39,839 nucleotides of DNA from Planctomycetota bacterium (lineage in GTDB: Bacteria; Planctomycetota; Phycisphaerae; Sedimentisphaerales; Anaerobacaceae): contig JADFMM010000019.1 of NCBI GenBank assembly GCA_022563885.1, forward strand, positions 1 through 39,839, written 5' to 3'. The position numbers were made by a program, and so were the translations under genes. A model generated the notes under the pieces. That model had not been told where the DNA came from. It was given only the letters and a program-made list of their open reading frames with translations, and ran no database searches. The stretch's first letter is position 1. Each line of letters opens with the position of its first letter. This document shows, piece by piece, positions 26,019 through 34,121 of this stretch.

Positions 26019-27047
26019 TCAGGGAGCGGGCCGCACCCACATGGCCGGTTGCGGCGTGGCACCGTTCGGTGAACCGCCGCCAACATACAACTGGTCATCG
26101 ATGACGGCCGCCACGGGTGAAGACAAGGCCATGGGCAGATCGCCAAGCGCCTTCCATTGGTCGTTTGAAGAGAGGGCAAGAATCTTGTCGTCGATCCATC
26201 TTCGTTCGCCGATCCGTCCCATGCCCCCGAGAATGAAGATTCGGCCCCCTTGCACGAATGTGCTGCCCTCAGCGTGAGAATGCCCTGTGGGCAAATCCGC
26301 GCCACGACTCCAAGATTCCGTTTGGGGATCATAGATATCGACCCGCGGCTGATCGTCCTGGCCGCTATCGTGGTGAAACATGCCCCCCAGCACGTAGATT
26401 CTCCCGTCGAAAGTAACGGTACTAAACTGGTTGCGCGGCTCAGGCATCGGCGCGGCACTCTTCCATTGGCCCTTGCCTTGCGAGAGTTCATCCAGGTCGA
26501 GCACCCAGTGATCGGCTGCGTCGGTGTCACGGTCCTTCTTCAGTCCACCGACGAAGTGCAGCTGACGGCCGACCAGCGCGAGACCTCCTCCTGCTCTGGG
26601 TTCCGGAAGCGAAGGTGCGGCCGTGTAGGTATCCCTGTCGAAGTCGTAATTCCAGACTTCGGCGATGGCGTACCCCTTGTAGCCGTCCTTGAAACCCCCG
26701 GCGAACCAGACCGTTCGGCCGTCGAGCACCACGTTCATATGCGAGATAGCGCTCGGTAAATCGGCGAGTTTTCGCCAACTCTTGTCCTTCGGATCAAACA
26801 CATCCACGCGCTTACACGACTGGGTTGGCATCTTGTAGCCGCCGAAGACGTAGAGTTTACCGTCCAGCACGGCCGTCCCCGCCTCCCACCGGGGCACCGC
26901 CATGTCCGGGAGTCTCTTCCACGGACTCTCAGGTGCGTCCTGCGCCGTCACCCGGCTGAGACCCATCGACCCCAGCGCCAGCACCGCGGTCAATCCCATC
27001 ACCCTCTTCAAGCCATTGCGTCGAAACCCACTGCGTCTCGGTTCCAT
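26019..27047 (-). CDS. Exported kelch-repeat beta-propeller protein
   Basis: 342 residues from the ATG at 27047 (AAGGAA upstream); an in-frame ATG lies at 27071. The N-terminus RRNGLKRVMGLTAVLALGSM is a basic then hydrophobic export signal. Kelch blades are clear: AGTAVLDGKLYVFGGYK, NVVLDGRTVWFAGGF, LALVGRQLHFVGGL, STVTFDGRIYVLGGMF and STFVQGGRIFILGGMG, each with the double Gly and a following Trp. Such propellers bind carbohydrate or protein, or act as sugar epimerases (NanM); the ligand here is unknown. It is co-directional with the sulfatase upstream and the EF-hand propeller downstream. Confidence 0.9.
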   Translation of the reverse strand: MEPRRSGFRRNGLKRVMGLTAVLALGSMGLSRVTAQDAPESPWKRLPDMAVPRWEAGTAVLDGKLYVFGGYKMPTQSCKRVDVFDPKDKSWRKLADLPSAISHMNVVLDGRTVWFAGGFKDGYKGYAIAEVWNYDFDRDTYTAAPSLPEPRAGGGLALVGRQLHFVGGLKKDRDTDAADHWVLDLDELSQGKGQWKSAAPMPEPRNQFSTVTFDGRIYVLGGMFHHDSGQDDQPRVDIYDPQTESWSRGADLPTGHSHAEGSTFVQGGRIFILGGMGRIGERRWIDDKILALSSNDQWKALGDLPMALSSPVAAVIDDQLYVGGGSPNGATPQPAMWVRPAP

Positions 27048-27304
27048 AGTGACGTTCCTTTTCAGCATTCCTTTCGATCTCGCTGTATCAGAGACCTTCC
27101 CACTCGGTGGGCGCATTACCCATGATCCATTTGCCATTAGATGATAGCGGTAAACCCCTCCGGTGGCACGCTCAAACCGGTTCCGATCCCTTAGAAATCC
27201 ATGCCCCATTCTGTTTCAGGGGGCGGCAACCCAGGCGATCGCATGAAAACTTAGGCAGATGTCGATGCCGCTTGTACTTAGCCCCTCACTGGGATCTCAC
27301 CATG

Positions 27305-27367
27305 GTAGTAATCAGTAATCAGTGACAAAGTAATCAGTTTCTGGCCCATACCGATTACTGATTACTT
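27305..27367. repeat. AGTAATCAG-type hairpin repeat
   Basis: AGTAATCAGTAATCAGTGAC and AGTAATCAG are answered 30 bases later by CCGATTACTGATTACTT, giving a long hairpin. Related to 3214-3293. It lies in the 428-base gap (27048-27475) between the sulfatase stop and the kelch start, which otherwise holds no gene. Confidence 0.6.
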
Positions 27368-27475
27368 AAACGCTAGGAATCCTGGCCAATTGGCATCTCT
27401 GCTGGAATTCGTACGGACTTGGAACCTACATGCATCCGCCCTGGGCGGCAACCAGAATTCTCATCCTTGATTGAC

Positions 27476-29008
27476 TCATTTCCAGTCGGGAGCGTCGGCC
27501 ATCACGCTGGCATTGATTTCGAGCAACTGTCTTTTGAGTCTGGCGACGACGTCGGGGAGTTGAGCCGCGAGATCGTTCTGCTGCCCTGGATCCGTAGCCA
27601 GGTCAAACAACTGAAACCGCCCGTAGGTGCCTGACTTGATCGAGGAGATCCACGATTCCTGAAACATGTTCAAGCGGATGTATTGTCCCCGGAGTTTCTC
27701 TGCTTCTCTGTTGTTGAATCCCTCAAACAGTTGCGCCTGCAAGGTGCTTCCGCGAAGCTCCTGCTCGAGGGTGCCATTCTTGCGCAGCGTTTCTTCGATT
27801 TGCTGCCGCAAGGCAGTCATCTTCTCTTGGTCCTTCGGAAGCCGATAATCGCGATGGGCCACCAGCGAATAGACGCCGTCTCGGATCGCCACGGCGGGTC
27901 CTGATGCCGGCAGGAGCCAGAAGAGCGGCTGATGCCGAGTAAACTCGTTCGCGCGGCCGGTCAGCAAGGGCGAGAGATCGGAACCGTCGAGGTGAACGTC
28001 CGCAGGTTTGTCGATTCCGAGCAGGCCGCAAACAGTCGGTAGCAGATCGACCAACCCGGCCGGTTCGTGTTCGACGTGACCTTCGTAAATCGTGCCCGGC
28101 CAGTAGAAGATCCCCGGGACGCGAATGCCACCTTCAAAATTCGAGCCTTTCTTGCCACGCAGGTTGCCGACGCGATCAGTTCGATAGCTGCCGTTGTCCG
28201 AGGAATAAACGATCAGCGTGTTCTGCGGGGAATCGATTTCTTCCAGTTTCGCGAGCAGCCGTGCGATGGCTCGATCCGTGTTGCCGATGGTGCCGGAATA
28301 GATCGCTGCAGGATCTTTTAGATCGCCATACTGAGAAACGATATCATCCGGGGCGGCAATGGGGGCATGGGGTTCGTGAAACCAGATATTCAGAAAGAAC
28401 GGTGCGTCGGGATCACGCTTCTCGGCCAGCCACGCCATCGCCTCGTCGACGACAATCTGGCAGGCATAGCCTTCGATCCTTCCGACCGGCTTGCCGTTGC
28501 GAATGAAGTTCACGGGATTCCTATGGCTGGGCTGAGCGTTGTTTCCCGTCGCGAACCAATAATCAAAGCCATGATCCGCGGGTGTCGGCTTTTCGCGTTT
28601 TTGCGTCGGCATGCCAAGATGCCACTTACCCAGGTGCACGGTTTCGTAACCGTGGTTTTTCAGTACCTCCGCCATGGTGACTTCTCGTTCCAGCAGGTGC
28701 GAGTTCTGGTCGTAGTCGTGAATCCAACTGTAGACGCCTGCGCGGAGGTGTTGCCGTCCGGTCAATAGTGTGGCGCGCGAGGGCGAGCAAACCGCGGCTC
28801 CGGAATGAAAATCCGTGAAACGCACGCCTCTGGCGGCGAGACCGTCGAGCGCGGGTGTTTTCACCGGTCCGTCATAGCAGCCGATGTCCCTCCACCCCAA
28901 ATCATCCGCCAGCAGTACGACGACATTCGGACGCTGCTCGGCCGATAGGCCGGTGACAGACATCAGGAGAAACATGAAGACAACGGAGGGCAACATTTTC
29001 CTTGGCAT
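27476..29008 (-). CDS. Exported arylsulfatase-family sulfatase
   Basis: 510 residues with a signal peptide (MLPSVVFMFLLMSVTGLSAE). The formylglycine motif is C74-S-P-S-R78, followed by ATLLTGR; metal ligands D35-D36 are in VLLADDLGWRD, and HLGKWHLG carries the substrate/metal Lys and His. A later YSSDNGSYR supplies the Asp-Asn pair. Family S1 sulfatases remove sulfate esters from polysaccharides. Planctomycetes carry many; the glycan here is unknown. The formylglycine-generating enzyme is not in this window. Start ATG at 29008 with GGAG upstream. Confidence 0.95.
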   Translation of the reverse strand: MPRKMLPSVVFMFLLMSVTGLSAEQRPNVVVLLADDLGWRDIGCYDGPVKTPALDGLAARGVRFTDFHSGAAVCSPSRATLLTGRQHLRAGVYSWIHDYDQNSHLLEREVTMAEVLKNHGYETVHLGKWHLGMPTQKREKPTPADHGFDYWFATGNNAQPSHRNPVNFIRNGKPVGRIEGYACQIVVDEAMAWLAEKRDPDAPFFLNIWFHEPHAPIAAPDDIVSQYGDLKDPAAIYSGTIGNTDRAIARLLAKLEEIDSPQNTLIVYSSDNGSYRTDRVGNLRGKKGSNFEGGIRVPGIFYWPGTIYEGHVEHEPAGLVDLLPTVCGLLGIDKPADVHLDGSDLSPLLTGRANEFTRHQPLFWLLPASGPAVAIRDGVYSLVAHRDYRLPKDQEKMTALRQQIEETLRKNGTLEQELRGSTLQAQLFEGFNNREAEKLRGQYIRLNMFQESWISSIKSGTYGRFQLFDLATDPGQQNDLAAQLPDVVARLKRQLLEINASVMADAPDWK

Positions 29009-29141
29009 CGAGGCGGTCTCCTATTCCGGTTGATTCCCGAAAACCCTGATTGACAGAGGTCTATTATCTGCTGTATGTTTTTAGAGTTCTACGTTAGACG
29101 CTGCAAGTAAATAAAGAAAAACTGCTTCCGGAGGTTCTCTT

Positions 29142-30785
29142 ATGTTGAAAAAAAGGGTTTTTCAATGGTTCACTTCCTACCTGGCCCTCGTATTCGCCCT
29201 GCCCCTGGCGCCCCTGATCGGCGCCTCCAGTCAGGTTAGGAAAGGAGAGATGGCCGGATACCTGCTCGTCCCTCACGATAAAGTTCCCGAGACGTATAAC
29301 GCCGGTTTCTCCCTATATGTAGCAGCCTGGCCTCTGTTGCAGGAATATCCGGGGCGTCGTTTTCAAACAGGTCTGTTCGGCACCTGGATGCACGCTCATT
29401 ATGACACCAAGCCTACCAGAAGAGTGTATTCCGATATCGAGGGTGGCCTGGGCTGGTGGCGTGACACGCGCTTCGCCACGGAAACGCCGAAATTCATCAT
29501 GGGCGGCGTGGCCCTGAATTTCGTTGCATGGGCCAACGGACCCGGGGCCGGCAAAGGAAGGGACTGGGATCAACCGAAAGGCAAGTACGGTGTGGCACAG
29601 CTCAGCCCCTGGGTGCTGTGGCCCCCCGATGGCCTGAATCTAAAACAGGGCACCTGCGGTGAACTGTTCGGCTACGGGTATCTGCCGCTGCCGCTCACGA
29701 CGGCCAAATCCACCACCGCCGGGAAAGACGTTCCTACCGGAAACAACTGTTGGACCTTGTTTCTGAACACGGGAAACTTCAAAGGCCCGGTGGCTTTCTT
29801 CACTCCCTATTTCTTTTCCCGCGTGACCGTGGACGACCCAAACCTGGCCGGCATGTTCCTGGATAGCCGTCCCTCCGGCCCCAACAGGGCCTTGCAGATG
29901 GAAACCCAGTACATCCCCAGCGTCCAGGCCACCGACGAGAAGGGTGATACCTACGCCCGCATTGCCCCCACCTCGTTTCCCCGAGGGCCGAAGGGCGACA
30001 CGACGGTCGTGCACCGCGTCATGGCCTACAACAAGAAGGCGCTCTGGGATGCCGTGGAGGCCTGGTTTGAAGGCGGCCCGCCGGCCAGCGGCGCCATCGA
30101 CCCCCGGGCGTCCGTCGTACACAACTTTCCCGGACGAGGACGGGCAACCTGGAGGATCTATGACCGCTCGATCCCCAGGGAAGAAAGGGTGCGCATTGCC
30201 TGGGATTCTTTTGCCAGCCCCGTGGCGATTGACTCAAATACCTTTGGATACCACTGGAACGAGCAACTGGTAACGAGAAAAGACACCGCCGATGGCCCGC
30301 TGGTGACGCTCCCCGAATACTATCGCCTGGCGAAGGAAGGTGAAAAGGCCCAGTGGGTGGTGGTACAGCCCGAAGACGTTCCGGCTGAAACAGGACTGGC
30401 CGAGGTTAGCTTTAGCCGGCCGCCCGCGGAACCCTCCCAACCCTACGTCACTCCCGACGATCCGGAGAGTTGCTGGAAGAAGCCCGGCCCCGTGGCGGGA
30501 CCTTTCCAGGCGTATCCGGGTGACGGCAGCGTGGTGACCTACTACTGGTATCGATTCGCAGACCAGCCTGCATTACTCAACGCCGATTTAACGGATGAAG
30601 AGCGGGAGAGCCTGCAGAAGCGCGTGGAAAAACTCCACCGGAACTGGCAGAAAGACCGCGACTACCTGGCGCCACCCAAGATTGGAAAACTGGCGGATAT
30701 TGACCCGGCCTTGATTGTCACCCCGCCGCCGGGCTTGGAGGCTGGGTATGTCCCCATCGCCACGCGACAAGCGGCGGGAGAATAG
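29142..30785 (+). CDS. Exported protein of unrecognised family
   Basis: 547 residues, ATG with CGGAGG seven bases upstream. An N-terminal hydrophobic signal (WFTSYLALVFALPLAPLIG) indicates export. The body is rich in Trp, Tyr, Gly and Pro, for example FQTGLFGTWMHAHYD, MGGVALNFVAWANG and TCGELFGYGYLPLPL. No repeats or known catalytic motif could be identified. The C-terminal third has a charged helical stretch (LTDEERESLQKRVEKLHRNW). It diverges from the sulfatase (133-base gap), so a shared regulatory region is plausible. I do not recognise the family and propose no function. Confidence 0.8.
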   Translation: MLKKRVFQWFTSYLALVFALPLAPLIGASSQVRKGEMAGYLLVPHDKVPETYNAGFSLYVAAWPLLQEYPGRRFQTGLFGTWMHAHYDTKPTRRVYSDIEGGLGWWRDTRFATETPKFIMGGVALNFVAWANGPGAGKGRDWDQPKGKYGVAQLSPWVLWPPDGLNLKQGTCGELFGYGYLPLPLTTAKSTTAGKDVPTGNNCWTLFLNTGNFKGPVAFFTPYFFSRVTVDDPNLAGMFLDSRPSGPNRALQMETQYIPSVQATDEKGDTYARIAPTSFPRGPKGDTTVVHRVMAYNKKALWDAVEAWFEGGPPASGAIDPRASVVHNFPGRGRATWRIYDRSIPREERVRIAWDSFASPVAIDSNTFGYHWNEQLVTRKDTADGPLVTLPEYYRLAKEGEKAQWVVVQPEDVPAETGLAEVSFSRPPAEPSQPYVTPDDPESCWKKPGPVAGPFQAYPGDGSVVTYYWYRFADQPALLNADLTDEERESLQKRVEKLHRNWQKDRDYLAPPKIGKLADIDPALIVTPPPGLEAGYVPIATRQAAGE

Positions 30786-30826
30786 GCTCGCTTAGGGCGT
30801 GCTGTAAGGGCAATGTCCAAATGTAC

Positions 30827-31002
30827 GGCCTGGTTCGAACCAGGGTAACCATGTGTCTGGATCGATATCGGGATCGAGAAAAGCCTTTGGTGCTACCATT
30901 GTCCTGATAGATAAAAGACAATTTCGATAGCGATTTCGATTTCGATCCTGAAATGGCGGTTTACTCAGTGTTACCCGCAACCGTATACTTTTGAACCAGG
31001 CC
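30827..31002. repeat. Miniature inverted-repeat element, family R187, full copy
   Basis: 176 bp from GGCCTGGTTCGAACCAGGG to TTTTGAACCAGGCC, with the same interior as the copy at 11184. Flanks are AAATGTAC and AAATGTTT, 6 of 8 identical, which fits a decayed 8-bp target duplication. It ends 77 bases before the start of the DUF3863-like gene. Confidence 0.85.
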
Positions 31003-31079
31003 AAATGTTTGGGAAAACCATCTAGGTGGCTCTGGTGCTACTCGCCGGTAGCTTACCGACTCAAGCGAAAGGAACAACC

Positions 31080-32729
31080 ATGACGCTAAGAATTATTTTG
31101 TGCGCTTTGTTTTTAACTATTCCAGGCGAAATCTGCCAAGCCGAAGAGACGAACGCCCCGAGTAGTTCGCCTCGAATTGTGAATATAATAAACTTCATCC
31201 GGCAGTGCGAACCGCGTATTGACTGGATAACAGAGGATGTTCTGTACGAGACTGTTGTCGAGCAGATAAGAATCATGAAGCGTTATCAACTGAAAGGAAC
31301 TTTTCTTCTGCAGTATGATGCACTCATGGATGTCAGGTATCAGAAATTATTGAAGGGATTGCCTGGGGAGATGTTCGAGATTGGGGTCTGGTGGGAGATC
31401 CCGCAACCTCTGGTAGAGAACAGCGGTTACCGGTGGAGGGGGCGGTTTCCCTGGGACTGGCATGCCGATGTTGGTTTTGCAACCGGTTACTGGCCGAAAG
31501 AGCGCGAGAAGCTGACGGATACCTATATGGCCGACTTTAAGAAGATTTTCGGCACCTATCCGGAATCGGTAGGGTCATGGTTCATTGACGCTCACACATT
31601 GCAATATATGTATGACCGGTACGGTATTGTGGCGTCGTGTAACTGTAAAGACCAGATAGGAACCGATGGATATACCCTGTGGGGCGGCTATTGGAACCAG
31701 GGGTATTACCCCAGCAGGAAGAATGCCTATATGCCCGCCCAGAATGCCAAGAACCAGATTCCCGTTCCCATATTCAGGATGCTGGGTAGTGATCCTATTC
31801 ATCAGTATGACAAAGGATTGGGCGGGGATTGGCAGCGTGTTGTTTCGCTTGAGCCTGTATATGCGGGAGGCGGGGGCGATGCCGATTGGTGCCGGTGGTA
31901 TTTCGATGCGTTCGTTGGTGGAGCGGCGATGGGTTACGGCTATGTTCAGGCCGGGCAGGAGAATTCGTTTACGTGGAGGAAGATGGGCAAGGGATTTGAG
32001 ATTCAAATGCCAATGATCGCCCGGTTGCTTAAAGAGGGGAAGGTAACGGTGCAAACTCTTGCCGAGACTGGCAAATGGTTTAAGGATAAGTATAAGGTTA
32101 CTCCGCCGACTTCGGTTACGGTATTGAAGGACCACTCAAAGAAGAACCTGAAGACGGTGTGGTTTAACTCGCGGTTCTACCGGGCTAATCTGCTTTGGGA
32201 GGATGGGACGATGCGCTTTAGGGATATTCATCTCTTCGATGAGAGTGTTGCGTCGGATTATCTCACAAAACCAGGCACTTCAAACAAGTGTAATTACTAT
32301 ACCCTGCCTGTCGTTGACGGATTTCGCTGGAGTTCATTGCAGACTGTTGCGGGCCTCCGGTTAAAATCTGCCGGGGGACTGGAGATAAAGGGAGGCGTAC
32401 CGACTGTCGATGACGGCACTGAAGGCGAACTAACAGTGCGATGGCCGACTCGTTCACCCGAGGGAGAGATCGTCATAACATTTAATGAAACGTCCACAAG
32501 CATTTCGACTGAGGGCGCCGTTAAAAATAACTGGTTCTTGGAATTATCCAGTGATGAAAAGGCGAAGCTGCCTTTTGTAAAAATAGATCGCAAAAAATTA
32601 TCATGTCATTATGAGAACGCCCCTTATTCCATATCAGCGATACAGGGGGTATTTACAGACGAACCAGGCACCGGTTTGCGAATCATGCCAGAGGATAATC
32701 GCATTGTTTTGGATTTCTCAATAAGGTGA
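31080..32729 (+). CDS. Exported DUF3863-like protein with deacetylase/glycosidase-like barrel
   Basis: 549 residues. The ATG at 31080 has AAAGGA eight bases upstream and opens a signal peptide (MTLRIILCALFLTIPGEICQ); an earlier in-frame GTG at 31026 is less likely. The N-terminal 300 residues (IVNIINFIRQCEPR, GTFLLQYDAL, EIGVWWEIPQPLVE, GSWFIDAHTLQYM, YGIVASCNCKDQIGTDGYT, WNQGYYPSRKNAYMPAQ) resemble DUF3863 proteins, which I recall from Bacteroidetes and PVC genomes and which look like a NodB/GH-type barrel. Acidic and His residues are suggestive, but no activity is established. A beta-rich C-terminus follows. It is probably carbohydrate-related by family context only. Confidence 0.78.
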   Translation: MTLRIILCALFLTIPGEICQAEETNAPSSSPRIVNIINFIRQCEPRIDWITEDVLYETVVEQIRIMKRYQLKGTFLLQYDALMDVRYQKLLKGLPGEMFEIGVWWEIPQPLVENSGYRWRGRFPWDWHADVGFATGYWPKEREKLTDTYMADFKKIFGTYPESVGSWFIDAHTLQYMYDRYGIVASCNCKDQIGTDGYTLWGGYWNQGYYPSRKNAYMPAQNAKNQIPVPIFRMLGSDPIHQYDKGLGGDWQRVVSLEPVYAGGGGDADWCRWYFDAFVGGAAMGYGYVQAGQENSFTWRKMGKGFEIQMPMIARLLKEGKVTVQTLAETGKWFKDKYKVTPPTSVTVLKDHSKKNLKTVWFNSRFYRANLLWEDGTMRFRDIHLFDESVASDYLTKPGTSNKCNYYTLPVVDGFRWSSLQTVAGLRLKSAGGLEIKGGVPTVDDGTEGELTVRWPTRSPEGEIVITFNETSTSISTEGAVKNNWFLELSSDEKAKLPFVKIDRKKLSCHYENAPYSISAIQGVFTDEPGTGLRIMPEDNRIVLDFSIR

Positions 32730-32744
32730 TGGTTGGAGAATAGA

Positions 32745-32807
32745 ACTCAAGTTGACTGACTTTTTGGGCGGCCTGAGAGACCGCCCAAAAAATCAGTCAA
32801 CTTGAGT
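32745..32807. terminator. Large hairpin downstream of the DUF3863-like gene
   Basis: Arms of 27 bases (32745-32771 and 32781-32807) match at 26 positions around a 9-base loop; the stem starts ACTCAAGTTGACTGA and ends GGGCGG. It could end transcription of the preceding gene, 15 bases after its stop, though no U-run follows. It may instead be the end of an inserted segment, since a truncated kinase begins right after it. Confidence 0.5.
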
Positions 32808-33711
32808 ATATCGCTATCAGTTCCGGTCTGGGTCAAAGTGCGCCGCACGCCATTGTGGTCCAGCCCCTGGTACGCGAAGCTGAGGTCCTGGGTGTTGTTG
32901 AACTGGGCACTCTGTATGCCTTTTCAGATAAGGCCCTGGCCTTTCTTGATCTGGTAGCAGAGGCGATTGCCGTGGGTGTTGCGACCCTGTTGTCGCATGA
33001 GCGTGCGCAGAGTCTTCTGGCAGTGTTCCAGGCCCAGACCGAAGAGCTGAGTGTGCGGCAGGCGGAGCTGTGGCAAGCCAATGAGACCCTGGAAAAGCAG
33101 GCTGTGGCGTTGAGAACGTCGGAAGCCAATCTCCAGGCCCAGCAGGAAGAACTGCGCCAAACCAACGAAGAATTAGAGGAGCAGGCCCAGCTTCGGGAAG
33201 AGCAGAAACGAAAGATCAGTCGGAAAAACGAAGAACTGGAGAGAACGCATCAAGAGATCGAGAAGAAAGCAAGAGACCTTGACATGGCCTCCCGGTACAA
33301 GTCCGAGTTTCTCGCCAACATGTCCCATGAGCTGAGAACGCCCCTAAACAGCATCCTCCTCTTGTCACAACACCTGTCTGAGAACAAGGACAACACTCTA
33401 ACGGAAAAGCAGGTGGAGTGCGCAGCCACAGTGCATGCCTCGGGCAATGATCTGCTGGCTTTGATCAACGAGGTGCTGGATCTGGCGAAGGTAGAGGCTG
33501 GAAAGATGACGCTCGAGCTTGAAGAGACGGCCATTGGAAACAGTGTCGACGCCATGGAAAAAAATTCAGGCCGGTGGCCCAGAACAGGGGCATTGAATTC
33601 GAAATGCATGTGACCGAATGCGTTCCCAAGACCATCACGACCGATTGCCAGCGTCTGTCTCAGATCCTCAAGAACCTGCTCTCCAATGGTTCATTGAATC
33701 CGAGGCGCTAA
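32808..33711 (+). pseudogene. Fragment of a GAF-coiled-coil-HisKA hybrid histidine kinase
   Basis: Begins mid-GAF domain (ISSGLGQSAPHAIVVQPLVR), without a start codon, directly after the hairpin. A coiled coil (QEELRQTNEELEEQAQLREE) leads to the HisKA H-box SHELRTPLNSILLL, with the phospho-acceptor His codon at 33326-33328. A seven-A run at 33558-33564 marks a frameshift. In the next frame it continues as FRPVAQNRGIEFEMHV to the N-box beginning QRLSQILKNLLSN, then stops at 33711 after an unrelated tail (GSLNPRR). Both ends and the ATPase domain are missing, so it is non-functional. Confidence 0.82.
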
Positions 33712-34121
33712 AACCGCCGTTTTTGGGCCAGAATCCCAGGGGGCTGAGATGCTGGATGCCCCCTCGAATTCCACACTTTTTCATGCCTTTGAAACCGAAG
33801 CATTTCGTGTGATTTTACTTGGAAATACGCCAGCCAATCTTCGTGATGGCACTCGCCACAGTCGCGTTCTCTTCGGCGTACTCACTGATGGTCTCGCCAC
33901 AAGAATAGCATTTACATGTTGGGATCTTTGATGACTCATGTCCCCTAGGCTTTTCCTGGTGCGATCGAATAACTCCTAGGTCTCCCTCGACAGAGACAGT
34001 ATGAGCAAGACCCTAGTTTTTAAGGGTCGACGTCAGATCCCCACCCCAGTACTGTACCATTAAGAAATCCTAGGAAAACGTTGGTCGTACGAGATTGTTT
34101 ATTGATAGATTGGATGTTGCA
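33712..34121. other. Intergenic region with one small unexplained minus-strand frame
   Basis: No supported gene. On the minus strand, an open frame of about 60 codons (about 34013 down to 33829) lacks a normal start codon and contains PTCKCYSCGE, a C-x-C-x2-C cluster, followed by TISEYAEENATVASAITKIG. It may be a remnant of a small zinc-binding protein or chance. Confidence 0.3.

Noticed and set aside
31026-31079. Alternative GTG start for the DUF3863-like protein giving a second signal-like segment
   Set aside because: No ribosome site before 31026, whereas AAAGGA and a complete signal peptide support 31080.
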